DNA from: MGBC163016 sp964649145
GTDB lineage: Bacteria; Actinomycetota; Coriobacteriia; Coriobacteriales; Eggerthellaceae
DNA length: 64,000 nt
NCBI GenBank assembly: GCA_964649145.1
Contig: CAZYOQ010000004.1
Coordinates: forward strand, 1 to 64,000
Direction: 5' to 3'
Positions 40,323 through 49,331 of the stretch are shown here, in pieces. Below the pieces are notes generated by a model. It saw nothing but the letters and a program-made list of their open reading frames with translations, was not told the origin of the DNA and made no database searches. Position numbers and translations under genes: made by a program. Numbering within the stretch: position 1 is the first letter of the stretch; the number at the start of each line of letters is the position of its first letter.

Positions 40323-40868
40323 ATGCTCAAGATCATCGAGGCTCCAAACCCCTTGTTAAATACAAAGTGTGAAGCGTGCAAGGTGGGGGATAAAAGTCTT
40401 ATTCGTATAGCTAAACAGATGGCCAAAGCGATGTATTCCAACAATGGGTGTGGCTTGGCTGCGCCCCAAGTTGGCCTTGACATGCGCTTTGTCGTTATCG
40501 ATGTTGACTGGGACGGCGATGACGCATCAACGCGCAACCCAATCTTTCTTGTGAACCCCCAAGTCGTTGAACTTAAAGGCGAAGAGGTTACAGAAAACGA
40601 GGCTTGCCTTTCTTGCCCTGGACTTAGCGTGCCGGTATCAAGAAAGCCTTGGGCGCGCGTCTCTTATTTCGACCTCGATGGCGAGGAATGGGAGATTGAA
40701 GGCGATGGTCTTCTTGGAAGGTGTCTCCAGCATGAAATAGATCATCTGGATGGCAGAACCTTGTTCGAAAGCTGCGTTCCAGAACTCAAGCTTAGGGCTC
40801 TTCAGGTTTATGACCAGGCGAAGGCCGCAGGTTCCAAACCTGGGGAATCTTCCTTTGAGGTGAAATAG
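40323..40868 (+). CDS. def: Peptide deformylase
   Basis: Def removes the formyl group from new proteins. The 181-residue metalloenzyme carries all three motifs: GCGLAAPQVGLD near residue 41, ENEACLSCPG near 92 (with the metal-binding Cys), and QHEIDHLDG near 139 (with the two metal His). The ATG has AAGGAG seven bases upstream. It is followed by fmt after three bases, and the two enzymes act at opposite ends of the same formyl cycle. Confidence 0.96.
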   Translation: MLKIIEAPNPLLNTKCEACKVGDKSLIRIAKQMAKAMYSNNGCGLAAPQVGLDMRFVVIDVDWDGDDASTRNPIFLVNPQVVELKGEEVTENEACLSCPGLSVPVSRKPWARVSYFDLDGEEWEIEGDGLLGRCLQHEIDHLDGRTLFESCVPELKLRALQVYDQAKAAGSKPGESSFEVK

Positions 40869-40871
40869 CCT

Positions 40872-41819
40872 ATGCGTCTCGTCTTCATGGGAACGCCGCA
40901 ATTTTCAGCCGACATTCTGGGCGAGATAGCACGCCACCATGATGTTTTGCGCGTATATACCCAAGCAGACAAAATAAGGGGCAGGGGAAAGAAGCTTCTT
41001 GCTTCCCCTGTCAAAGCTCTCGCACAAGAGCTTGGCATTGAAGTTAGCTGCCCTTCGACTTTACGAGATGCAAATGAAATCAAAAGCCTTAGTTCTTTGG
41101 CTCCTGATGTCATTTGCGTTGCGGCATATGGGATGATTCTTCCAAAAGATGTGCTAGACATACCGAAGTTTGGCTGCATTAATGTTCATGCTTCCCTCCT
41201 TCCCAAATGGAGGGGGGCTGCCCCTATCGAGCGTGCAATTATGGCAGGTGACGAATACGCCGGCGTTTGCATAATGCGCATGGAAGAAGGGCTAGATACA
41301 GGCGATTGGTGCATTTGCAGGAAGATTCCCATTTTTGGTATGAGCGCACAAGAACTAACGCTCGAGCTTGCAGAACTGGGCTCTTTGGCCTTGCTTTCAG
41401 CTTTAGAGCAAATCTCTTCTGGAAATGTCAAATGGAATGCCCAAGATCACTCTGAGTCAACTTATGCTCCGAAGCTTGAAAAACGAGAGCTTTGGCTTGA
41501 TCCTGCTGGCGAGGCGAAGACCCAATACAGGAAGTTTTTGGCCTCTAGCGAAAACCATCCATCAAAGCTGTCTTTAAATGGCAAGTCGTGTACGCTTCTT
41601 CGAGCCACTTTGTTAGAAAATGCTCAAGAACTTATCCCGGAGTCTGAAATGCGCACGTCTAGCCTTGTGAAAATTGGTAAGCGCCTGTTTTTGTGCTTTG
41701 ATGATGGCGCAATAGAGGTGCTCTCGCTTAAACCTGACGGAAAGGCTTCGATGGACGCAGCCTCTTATCTAGCAGGAGCTCATCTTCCAGATCATGCAGA
41801 GTGGTCAAGAGCGCAGTAG
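40872..41819 (+). CDS. fmt: Methionyl-tRNA formyltransferase
   Basis: Fmt formylates initiator Met-tRNA using 10-formyl-THF. The 315-residue protein opens MRLVFMGTPQFSADIL and has the catalytic loop CINVHASLLPKWRGAAPIER near residue 108 with the Asn and His. MRMEEGLDTGDWC holds the catalytic Asp. A C-terminal OB-like tRNA-binding domain follows from about residue 205. It lies between def and rsmB, the usual def-fmt-rsmB order. Confidence 0.96.
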   Translation: MRLVFMGTPQFSADILGEIARHHDVLRVYTQADKIRGRGKKLLASPVKALAQELGIEVSCPSTLRDANEIKSLSSLAPDVICVAAYGMILPKDVLDIPKFGCINVHASLLPKWRGAAPIERAIMAGDEYAGVCIMRMEEGLDTGDWCICRKIPIFGMSAQELTLELAELGSLALLSALEQISSGNVKWNAQDHSESTYAPKLEKRELWLDPAGEAKTQYRKFLASSENHPSKLSLNGKSCTLLRATLLENAQELIPESEMRTSSLVKIGKRLFLCFDDGAIEVLSLKPDGKASMDAASYLAGAHLPDHAEWSRAQ

Positions 41820-41825
41820 ACAACC

Positions 41826-43202
41826 TTGAGATCTAAAGTTTCACAGTCTAGGCGTTTGGCCTACGAGGTTCTAGAACGTGTAAGGCGAGATGGCTCTTTT
41901 GCAAACGATGTCATAGACAAGGTCATTGACAAATCTTGCGCAAGTAAGGAAGACAAGGCTTATTCCACGAGGCTGTCACTTGGGGTAGTTTCAAGTTCTG
42001 GTGCTTTGGACTATGTAATAAATCGTTTTCTTGATAAGGCGAGTTCTATTAAGGGTAAGACTCGAACGGCATTACGCATAGCTACCTACGAGATTATCTA
42101 TCTTGGAAAAGACGCATATGCTGCAGTCGACCAGTGTGTAGAACTTACTAAAGAAATTCAGCCAAGAGCGGTAGGCCTTGCTAACGCTGTAATGCGGAAG
42201 GTGGCTGCATCGTCTTTAGAGTTTCCTTATGGCAACCCCGAAACTGACCTTGATGCGTATGCGCTCCTTCACGCTTTTCCAGAATGGCTTGTTCGACTTC
42301 TTAGAAGTGAACTTGGCTTAAAGGCTTCAGATGAATTCATCAAGGCTTCTAATATGCCAGCACCTGTATATGTCCATGTAAGCTCGCTTAAAGGTGGCGA
42401 CGCACAAAATAATCTTGGCTGTCTAGACCCAAATATCGAAGATGTCTATGTTGAAGGAGAGCGTGTTTCAAGCTGTTTTAAGCTTTCATCGGCAAAACTA
42501 GTTGCATCTAATTCTTTCATGCAGTTCCTTTCATGTGGGAAAGTTTTAATATCGGACGCCTCTGCACAATCAATTTGCGAACATGCCATAAAAGCTTTGA
42601 ATGAGACCTGCGCTAAAGATAAGCTATCATGCCTTGAGCTATGCGCTGGAAGAGGTACGAAAACGATTCTTCTCCAAAGCTATATGAAAGCTATTTCTGG
42701 CAGTCAATTTGCTGAATTCATTTCTGTGGACAATGTTAAGTTTAAAGCTGAATTATTGACCGCGCGCGCAAAGGCTTATGCGGCTCATGTTGATAAATCG
42801 CTTTGCCTAGATGCCACTAACTTGCGACAAGAGGCTGTCGAAAAAAGATTTGACTTGGTATTTCTTGACGCACCGTGTTCGGGCCTTGGCACCTTGCGTC
42901 GTCATCCAGAGATCAGGTGGCGCCTCACCCCGGAGCTTATTCAGCGCAATGCAAGCCTTGATCTTGCGCTTCTTTACGAGGCTGCCAGCCTTGTCGATAG
43001 CGGTGGGATTCTTGTTTATTCAACATGCACGATAACAGCTGATGAAAATTGCAAAGTGATTCAAACATTTCTTGAAAGTGATGAAGGAAAACATTTCTCA
43101 CCGCTTCTAATAAATGGCTCTCCGTATTTCTCAACGAAGCTGCACGAATACGGATATGATGCTCATTTTTGCTCAATACTTAGGCGCAAAGCGCTAATAT
43201 AA
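41826..43202 (+). CDS. rsmB: 16S rRNA (cytosine-967-C5)-methyltransferase
   Basis: RsmB methylates C967 of 16S rRNA. The 458-residue protein has the N-terminal NusB-like domain (SRRLAYEVLERVRRDGSFAN) and the SAM-dependent domain: LSCLELCAGRGTKTILLQSY near residue 265, DLVFLDAPCSGLGTLRRHPE near 345, and the catalytic-cysteine region VYSTCTITADEN near 397. The start is TTG, six bases after fmt. Domain order and length are standard. Confidence 0.94.
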   Translation: MRSKVSQSRRLAYEVLERVRRDGSFANDVIDKVIDKSCASKEDKAYSTRLSLGVVSSSGALDYVINRFLDKASSIKGKTRTALRIATYEIIYLGKDAYAAVDQCVELTKEIQPRAVGLANAVMRKVAASSLEFPYGNPETDLDAYALLHAFPEWLVRLLRSELGLKASDEFIKASNMPAPVYVHVSSLKGGDAQNNLGCLDPNIEDVYVEGERVSSCFKLSSAKLVASNSFMQFLSCGKVLISDASAQSICEHAIKALNETCAKDKLSCLELCAGRGTKTILLQSYMKAISGSQFAEFISVDNVKFKAELLTARAKAYAAHVDKSLCLDATNLRQEAVEKRFDLVFLDAPCSGLGTLRRHPEIRWRLTPELIQRNASLDLALLYEAASLVDSGGILVYSTCTITADENCKVIQTFLESDEGKHFSPLLINGSPYFSTKLHEYGYDAHFCSILRRKALI

Positions 43203-43235
43203 CAGCTTTAAGAATCGTCTCGAGTTGGAGGGGCA

Positions 43236-43814
43236 ATGGAACCAAACATAGCCGAAGTGGCCTCGCGAATTAAGTTTTTGCGCGAGGATGGCGATATATC
43301 GGTCGAAGAAATGGCTGAATATACCGGAAGAAGCGTTGAGGAATACCAGGCACAAGAGTCTGCCGAGCGAGACTTGTCCTTCACTTTCCTGTATAAATGT
43401 GCCGAGAGGCTAGGTGTGGATGTCATTGACCTTTTGACTGGCGAAACCCCGCATCTCACAGGATATTGCACAACCCGCGTAGGCGATGGCTTATCTATTA
43501 AGCGCCGCGCGGGTTTTGAATACCTTCACAAGGCTCCACATTTCAAAAACAAGCTGGCCGAGCCTTTCTTGGTCACTGCTCCTTATATTGAAGAGGAACA
43601 AAATGCTGCGATCCATCTTTCATACCACGAAGGTCAAGAGATCGACTACATCCTTCACGGGCAGCTCAAGTTCGCATTCGAAGACCACGAAGAGCTATTA
43701 GGCCCAGGAGATCTGCTTATGTACGATTCTGGACGCGGGCATGGAATGATCGCTACTGGAGGGCATGACTGCACGTTTTTGGCCATTGTTATTAAGCCCG
43801 ATTTGGGCAAGTAG
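43236..43814 (+). CDS. XRE-family regulator with cupin sensor domain
   Basis: The 192-residue protein joins an N-terminal helix-turn-helix (about residues 5-65) to a C-terminal cupin_2 barrel. The DNA-binding part reads IKFLREDGDISVEEMAEYTG and the barrel shows HEGQEIDYILHGQLKFAFED and LGPGDLLMYDSGRGHGM. Regulators of this type sense a small ligand in the cupin and usually control the neighbouring genes. The acyl-CoA ligase and korDABC follow on the same strand, so they are the likely targets. GGAGGGG lies close upstream of the ATG. The ligand is unknown. Confidence 0.87.
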   Translation: MEPNIAEVASRIKFLREDGDISVEEMAEYTGRSVEEYQAQESAERDLSFTFLYKCAERLGVDVIDLLTGETPHLTGYCTTRVGDGLSIKRRAGFEYLHKAPHFKNKLAEPFLVTAPYIEEEQNAAIHLSYHEGQEIDYILHGQLKFAFEDHEELLGPGDLLMYDSGRGHGMIATGGHDCTFLAIVIKPDLGK

Positions 43815-43931
43815 CTTTGAAATTTACCTTCTCTTTTTCATGCGGGTTTTGCTTATAAGACACCGTGCACAGAGAACAAACAGGCAACTTAGATAAATAA
43901 TCAGCTTTAAATCAAGTGATGGAGGATCTTG

Positions 43932-45704
43932 ATGAGAAATATTAATCTCAGATACGTTGATGAGGAATACGAAGACGGCTTGCTGGTCAAGTTCGACCCT
44001 CATGTACCTGATGACTATAACTTTGGCTATGACGTCGTTGACGATATCGCTGTAAATGATCCAGACAGGCGCGCCATGGTCTGGTTGAATCCCGAAGGCG
44101 AGGAACACGTATTTACTTTTGCGGATATGAAGAAGTGGTCTGACAAGACCGCTAACTATCTCATGTCTGTGGGAATCAAAAAGGGCGATATGGTGCTCGT
44201 TATCCTCCGTCGCCATTACCAATTTTGGTTTGTTGCTACGGCTCTTACAAAGATTGGTGCTGTCATGGTGCCTGCGACCTTCATGCTCAAAGAGCATGAC
44301 ATGATATATCGCTTGAACGAGGCGAAGATCAAGGCCGTAATTGCCACCGATGCAGGAGACATCGCAGATGTGGTCGATGCTGTAGTTGGCCAATGCCCTA
44401 GTGTCGAGACGCTGATGCTGGTTAATGCTGGCGGCGGCGGGCTTACCCCGCTAGATGAAGACGGTAAGCCTATAGTTGAGGATGGCGCTCTTTGCGGTGA
44501 GGCTTTATCGGGCGAGGAAGGGATATGCGCCCTTCCGGGAAATCGTAGCGGGTGGCTTGATTTCAATACTGGGGTTCGCGAGTCTTCAGATAAATTCGAG
44601 CGTCAACAGACGAAGGCTGCAGACCCTATGCTAATGTACTTTTCATCAGGCACGTCAGGCAACCCTAAGATGGTTATCCATGACGCCCTGTATTCCATAG
44701 GTCACCTTATGACGGCCAAACACTGGCAAAACGTTCGCCCCGACGGTATACACTTCACTATTGCCGACACAGGTTGGGGGAAGGCCGTTTGGGGCAAATA
44801 CTATGGGCAATGGCTCATGGAGGCCTGTGTATTTACCTATGACTTCGACCGTTTCCACGCATCAGAAATTCTTAGTCTAATTGGCAAGTACGGAATTACT
44901 ACCTTCTGTGCTCCTCCTACGATGTACAGGATGATGATGCAGGAGACACTTGAAGACTACGATCTTTCCTCCCTTGAATATTGCGTGACAGCTGGCGAGG
45001 CGCTAAACCCCGACCTTTTCGAGTTCTGGCGCAAGCATACAGGTCTTACTATTTTTGAGGGCTTTGGACAAACGGAAACCCCGCTTACCATCGGCAACCT
45101 TACCAATAGCAATCCTCGTTCGGGCTCTATGGGAAAGCCTGTTCCGCTATATAATGTTTCTATCCTTCGCGAAGATGGATCCAAGTGCGACATCGGTGAG
45201 ACTGGAGAGATTTGCATCTCAATTGATCCTCATCCCGCAGGCATCATGATGGAATACTATCGCGATAGTGAAAAGACGAAGTATGCCATGCACGACGGGT
45301 GGTACCACACGGGAGATACTGCTTGGGAAGACGAGGACGGCTACTATTGGTATGTGGGTCGAAACGATGACGTCATTAAATCTAGTGGCTATCGCATAGG
45401 CCCATTTGAAATCGAGAGCGTGCTTTTAGAGCATGGCGCCGTAAAAGAGTGCGCCGTCACAGGTGTTCCCGACGAACTTCGAGGATATGCTGTAAAGGCC
45501 ACTGTTGTATTGTCAGAGGGATACGAGGAATCAGAGGCACTTACTAAAGAGCTTCAGGATTGGGTTAAACATGAGACCGCTCCTTATAAGTACCCTCGTA
45601 TAATCGAATACGTATCGGCGCTTCCAAGAACGGTTAACGGCAAGATCAGGCGAGTTGCTATTCGCGAGAAGGATGCCGATAAACAAATTGACGGGCTGGT
45701 TTAG
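43932..45704 (+). CDS. AMP-binding acyl-CoA synthetase
   Basis: This enzyme activates a carboxylic acid to its CoA thioester via an acyl-adenylate. The 590-residue ANL-family protein has the P-loop YFSSGTSGNPKMVIH near residue 237, TAGEALNPDLFEFW, EGFGQTETPL near 377, the hinge WYHTGDTAWEDEDGYYWYVG near 458, NDDVIKSSGYRIGP, and the C-terminal catalytic lysine in RTVNGKIRR. It looks like acetyl- or medium-chain acyl-CoA synthetases. Next to korDABC it could handle acyl-CoA made from 2-oxoacids, perhaps in the ATP-forming direction. That direction is inference. The ATG at 43932 has GGAGGA five bases upstream. Confidence 0.9.
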   Translation: MRNINLRYVDEEYEDGLLVKFDPHVPDDYNFGYDVVDDIAVNDPDRRAMVWLNPEGEEHVFTFADMKKWSDKTANYLMSVGIKKGDMVLVILRRHYQFWFVATALTKIGAVMVPATFMLKEHDMIYRLNEAKIKAVIATDAGDIADVVDAVVGQCPSVETLMLVNAGGGGLTPLDEDGKPIVEDGALCGEALSGEEGICALPGNRSGWLDFNTGVRESSDKFERQQTKAADPMLMYFSSGTSGNPKMVIHDALYSIGHLMTAKHWQNVRPDGIHFTIADTGWGKAVWGKYYGQWLMEACVFTYDFDRFHASEILSLIGKYGITTFCAPPTMYRMMMQETLEDYDLSSLEYCVTAGEALNPDLFEFWRKHTGLTIFEGFGQTETPLTIGNLTNSNPRSGSMGKPVPLYNVSILREDGSKCDIGETGEICISIDPHPAGIMMEYYRDSEKTKYAMHDGWYHTGDTAWEDEDGYYWYVGRNDDVIKSSGYRIGPFEIESVLLEHGAVKECAVTGVPDELRGYAVKATVVLSEGYEESEALTKELQDWVKHETAPYKYPRIIEYVSALPRTVNGKIRRVAIREKDADKQIDGLV

Positions 45705-45739
45705 TAAGTAGAATGCGGTTATAAGTACCAGGAGGGCAT

Positions 45740-45955
45740 ATGAATGAAGTTATCGTAGATGAGTTTTTTTGCAAAGGCTGTGGTCTTTGCACTGCGGCAT
45801 GCCCTGTAAAGATTATGGCGCTAGATATGGATGCGCTTACCCCTAAAGGCTACCATCCAGCTATTTGCACCGACATGCAAAAATGCACAGGTTGCACGTC
45901 ATGTGCACTTGTTTGCCCGGATGTGGCCATCAGGGTTTTGAGGGAGGTCAGGTAG
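45740..45955 (+). CDS. korD: 2-oxoacid:ferredoxin oxidoreductase delta subunit (2[4Fe-4S] ferredoxin)
   Basis: A 71-residue ferredoxin with two [4Fe-4S] motifs, CKGCGLCTAACPVK near residue 11 and CTGCTSCALVCPD near 50. It carries electrons from the TPP-dependent catalytic subunits to free ferredoxin. AGGAGGG lies upstream of the ATG, and korA begins immediately after its stop. It is the delta subunit of the four-subunit Kor/Vor class. Confidence 0.93.
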   Translation: MNEVIVDEFFCKGCGLCTAACPVKIMALDMDALTPKGYHPAICTDMQKCTGCTSCALVCPDVAIRVLREVR

Positions 45956-47023
45956 ATGTCCGAAAAAATACTCATGAAGGGCAATGAAGCCCTTGCCGAA
46001 GCAGCGATGCGAGCTGGATGTCGCTATTTCTTCGGTTATCCCATCACTCCTCAAACCGAGCTTGCTGCTTACATGTCGAAGAAGATGCCTAAGATTGGTG
46101 GCACATACCTTCAGGCCGAAAGTGAGATAGCCGCCATCAATATGGTTTATGGTGCTTCCGCAGCAGGGGCTAGAGCTATGACATCGTCATCAAGCCCTGG
46201 AATCTCTTTAAAGACGGAAGGTATTTCTTACATGGCAGGTGCCGACCTTCCAGGCGTCATCATCAACGTGCAGCGCGGCGGACCAGGCCTTGGCTCCATT
46301 CAGCCATCGCAAAGCGATTACTTCCAAGCGACTCGAGCGATGGGACATGGCGATTTCTATCTACCGGTCTATGCGCCTTCAACGGTACAAGAGATGGCAG
46401 ATGTCGCATATACGGCATTCGATATCGCCGATAAGTACAGAACTCCTGTTCTTATCTTGGCAGACGGCATGCTTGGCCAGATGATGGAGCCTGTTGTAAT
46501 GCCAAAAGAAATTGACCCAGCTAACCTGCCTTCGAAGCCCTGGGCAACGAATGGAACTAAGGGTAAGCGCCCTCACAATATTGTGAATTCTCTTTTCCTT
46601 GCGGCAGATGTATGCGAGGAAAAGAACCTGGAGCGTTTTAAGAGGTATGAACTCATAAAGCGCGACGAACCAAGAAGCGAGACCTATCTTATCGACGACG
46701 CGCAAATCGCGCTAGTTGCATATGGTGCATGCGCGAGAGTTTGCCGCACTGTTGTAAATATCGCCCGTGAAAAGGGTATAAAAGCTGGTCTTATTCGCCC
46801 GATCACGCTCTGGCCGTATCCGTATGATGCGATAAAGCAAAGCGCGGCTAAGGTATTCCTTTCGGTTGAAATGAGTATGGGCCAGATGGTCGAAGACGTA
46901 CGCCTTGGTGTTAACGGCAGAGCAGAGGTCGACTTCTTCGGTAGATGCGGCGGCGTGATACCAACTCCTGAAGAGGTGCTTGCCAAGGTCGAGGAAATTC
47001 ATGAGAGGCTAGGTGCAAGATAA
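45956..47023 (+). CDS. korA: 2-oxoacid:ferredoxin oxidoreductase alpha subunit
   Basis: The alpha subunit holds the pyrimidine-binding part of the TPP site. The 355-residue protein has GNEALAEAAMRAGCRYFFGY, then PITPQTELAAYM near residue 30, SSSPGISLKTEGISYMAGAD near 80, NVQRGGPGLGSIQPSQSDY, and a C-terminal transketolase-like domain. It abuts korD and korB without spacing. Substrates of this class are 2-oxoglutarate or branched-chain 2-oxoacids; the sequence alone does not decide. Confidence 0.93.
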   Translation: MSEKILMKGNEALAEAAMRAGCRYFFGYPITPQTELAAYMSKKMPKIGGTYLQAESEIAAINMVYGASAAGARAMTSSSSPGISLKTEGISYMAGADLPGVIINVQRGGPGLGSIQPSQSDYFQATRAMGHGDFYLPVYAPSTVQEMADVAYTAFDIADKYRTPVLILADGMLGQMMEPVVMPKEIDPANLPSKPWATNGTKGKRPHNIVNSLFLAADVCEEKNLERFKRYELIKRDEPRSETYLIDDAQIALVAYGACARVCRTVVNIAREKGIKAGLIRPITLWPYPYDAIKQSAAKVFLSVEMSMGQMVEDVRLGVNGRAEVDFFGRCGGVIPTPEEVLAKVEEIHERLGAR

Positions 47024-47893
47024 ATGCCTGTCAAAGAGAAACGATATACAAAATCTCCTATAAGCGGAAATGAAAAAGAGATAGCCTTTGATCGCACACC
47101 CTCATATCTTCCTGTGGTTTCGAATTTCTGCCCTGGTTGCCACCACGGCGTCGTAGAGCGTCTTGTGGCTGAATGTATTGACGAGATGGGTATGGCAGAA
47201 AAGACCGTAGGTATCATGCCTGTGGGCTGCTCTGTTATGAGCTATGACTTCTTCGGCTTCGACTGTATTGAGGCTGCACACGGGCGTGCTCCGGCTGTTG
47301 CCACCGGCGTGAAGAGGGTTTTGCCAGACAATCTTGTTTTCGCATATCAAGGAGACGGCGACCTCGCCTCTATAGGCATGGCAGAAACTGTTCATGCGGC
47401 CACGCGTGGAGAAAACCTAACGATTATCTTTATCAACAACGCAATTTATGGCATGACTGGCGGGCAAATGGCTCCTACGTCTTTGCCTCACCAGGTCACA
47501 CAAACCTCCCCTTATGGCAGAGACGCCCATACTGCGGGCTTCCCGATACGCATTTGCGAACTGCTTTCCTCGCTTGATGGCGTTGCATACCTTGAAAGGG
47601 TTAGCGTCGACACACCGAAAAATATCCGCAAAGCGAAGGCAGCGATTCGCAAAGGCTTCGACAACCAGATGCAAAGGCGTGGGTATTCTCTTATAGAAGT
47701 TGTTTGCACATGCCCAACCAACTGGAAGATGGACCCCATTCAGGCCAACGAATGGCTTCGCGAGAACATGCTTACCTATTACCCAAAGGGTGTTTATAGG
47801 GATATCGTGGCCGATGGTTATGAGACAGCATATGAGGCGGCAATTGATCGCGCAAGCGGCTGCCCGATGGTAAGCGTTGATGGGGGCGAATAA
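47024..47893 (+). CDS. korB: 2-oxoacid:ferredoxin oxidoreductase beta subunit
   Basis: The beta subunit binds the TPP diphosphate through GDGDLASIGMAETVHAATRG near residue 105 and NNAIYGMTGGQMAPTSLPHQ near 132. CPGCHHGVVERLV near residue 31 provides the family cysteines. It has 289 residues, standard for the class. The ATG follows the korA stop directly. Decarboxylation of the 2-oxoacid to acyl-CoA happens at the alpha-beta interface. Confidence 0.94.
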   Translation: MPVKEKRYTKSPISGNEKEIAFDRTPSYLPVVSNFCPGCHHGVVERLVAECIDEMGMAEKTVGIMPVGCSVMSYDFFGFDCIEAAHGRAPAVATGVKRVLPDNLVFAYQGDGDLASIGMAETVHAATRGENLTIIFINNAIYGMTGGQMAPTSLPHQVTQTSPYGRDAHTAGFPIRICELLSSLDGVAYLERVSVDTPKNIRKAKAAIRKGFDNQMQRRGYSLIEVVCTCPTNWKMDPIQANEWLRENMLTYYPKGVYRDIVADGYETAYEAAIDRASGCPMVSVDGGE

Positions 47894-47895
47894 AT

Positions 47896-48432
47896 ATGGC
47901 GCGTGAGTTGAAGGCCATACTCGCTGGTTTTGGCGGACAAGGCGTTCTTTTTGCCGGTAAAGTCATTGCGAGCGCCGGCTTGATTGAGTCACGAGAGCTC
48001 TCATGGCTTCCGTCATATGGGCCTGAGATGCGCGGCGGCACTGCCAATTGTTCGGTTACGCTCTCTGATGAGCCTATAGGCTCTCCTTTGGTGACCGTTC
48101 CTAATTGTCTTATCGCGATGAACCAGCCTTCATACGATAAGTTCTGCGATACGGTAAGCCCAGGTGGCGTCATCGTAGTAGATTCGAGCATGGTTCAAGA
48201 TATACATGATGTCAAAGGCGTTGCGACATATGCAATCGAGGCAACAAGGCTCGCACAAGATGCTGGGCTTGACGGTCTTGGTAATATAGTGCTCGTAGGA
48301 AAACTATGGGAATGCTTTGAATTCTGTGATAGGAAGACGCTTGATGATGCTATAGATGCAAGCGTTCCTAAATCAAAGGAATGGCTCATAGATAAGAACA
48401 AGCAGGCTTTGCAAATAGGTATCGACGCCTGA
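47896..48432 (+). CDS. korC: 2-oxoacid:ferredoxin oxidoreductase gamma subunit
   Basis: The 178-residue gamma subunit (CoA-binding region) shows ILAGFGGQGVLFAGKVIASA near residue 8, SWLPSYGPEMRGGTANCSVT near 37, and GLDGLGNIVLVGKLWE near 125. It closes the korD-A-B-C operon, two bases after korB. The unrecognised membrane gene 9 bases downstream may be on the same transcript. Confidence 0.94.
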   Translation: MARELKAILAGFGGQGVLFAGKVIASAGLIESRELSWLPSYGPEMRGGTANCSVTLSDEPIGSPLVTVPNCLIAMNQPSYDKFCDTVSPGGVIVVDSSMVQDIHDVKGVATYAIEATRLAQDAGLDGLGNIVLVGKLWECFEFCDRKTLDDAIDASVPKSKEWLIDKNKQALQIGIDA

Positions 48433-48441
48433 AGGATATAA

Positions 48442-49272
48442 ATGCTTCCTTACTTCAAAGGCTACACAATCGCAATATGTGTTATCGCTGTCGCTTTTCC
48501 GCTGATAGCATCAAGTGTGTGGCCCCTTTACACAGGGCAGATCATGGCGTCTACCTTAGATGGGCTTGTACTTTTGTTCGCTCTTTTCATCTTTGGAATG
48601 ATGATTGGGTATGCCATTTTCTCAAAGTTAGCGAACTCTAAAGTGCAATCGATGCTAGATGCTTACAACACCAACTGCGACCCTGAAAAGCTTATCCAGC
48701 AAGGCGCCAAGCTTGCATCACAAGCTTCGTATCCCTGCAACCAGGCTATGTCTTGGTTTATGGGCTATTTCGGGCAGGCCTTGCTAGATTCAGAGAATGT
48801 TCAAGAGGCCAAAAACGTGCTTGTCGGATTGCGTCTTAGCATCGACTCCGCCAAAAAGCCTAAAGAAAGGGCAGGAATTCTTGTGAACTACCTTTCTCTA
48901 GAAGAAAAGATGGAAGGTTCTGCGTCTGCCCTTTCGGTTATTGAGGAAGGCCTTGGGTATTGTTCAGGTTTTAGCGACTCGCATTCTATCCAGTATCGCG
49001 ATTACTTAAACTCACAAAAGGAAATACTTGACGACCTTGTTTGTGAGGACGTTAATAAGGCAATTGCTGTATGCGAAAAGATTCGTACAAACAGCGCCTA
49101 TCCTATGCGGCTTCGCGTTGAATACGCTTGGATCGAGGCTTCAAAGCTTTATGGAAGCGCTAATAAATTAAAAGAGATATCCTGCTTAAACTTTATAGTC
49201 GAAAACGGAAACAAGCTTGCAATGGTTTCGCGCGCAAAGACCATGCTTCAAGAATTGCAAAATCAATATTAA
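48442..49272 (+). CDS. Unrecognised membrane protein with helical-repeat soluble domain
   Basis: I do not recognise this 276-residue protein. Two membrane helices are visible near residues 6-26 and 38-60. The remaining 215 residues are mostly helical with TPR-like spacing (QAMSWFMGYFGQALLDSENV, VQEAKNVLVGLRLSIDSAKK, LSVIEEGLGYCSGFSDSH). It may be a scaffold or assembly factor at the inner membrane face, which is inference. It lies between korC and the pyr leader. Confidence 0.75.
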   Translation: MLPYFKGYTIAICVIAVAFPLIASSVWPLYTGQIMASTLDGLVLLFALFIFGMMIGYAIFSKLANSKVQSMLDAYNTNCDPEKLIQQGAKLASQASYPCNQAMSWFMGYFGQALLDSENVQEAKNVLVGLRLSIDSAKKPKERAGILVNYLSLEEKMEGSASALSVIEEGLGYCSGFSDSHSIQYRDYLNSQKEILDDLVCEDVNKAIAVCEKIRTNSAYPMRLRVEYAWIEASKLYGSANKLKEISCLNFIVENGNKLAMVSRAKTMLQELQNQY

Positions 49273-49302
49273 TTCTCAAATCACGGCCATATCCAGCCCA
49301 TC

Positions 49303-49330
49303 TTGTTCTATCATGTCCCAAGCCTTTAAA
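49303..49330 (+). promoter_or_regulatory. Weak candidate promoter of the pyr operon
   Basis: TTGTTC at 49303-49308 and TTTAAA at 49325-49330 have a 16-base spacer. If used, the transcript would begin at about 49337, within the proposed PyrR-binding segment. Another promoter further upstream is possible. Confidence 0.3.
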
Positions 49331-49331
49331 A

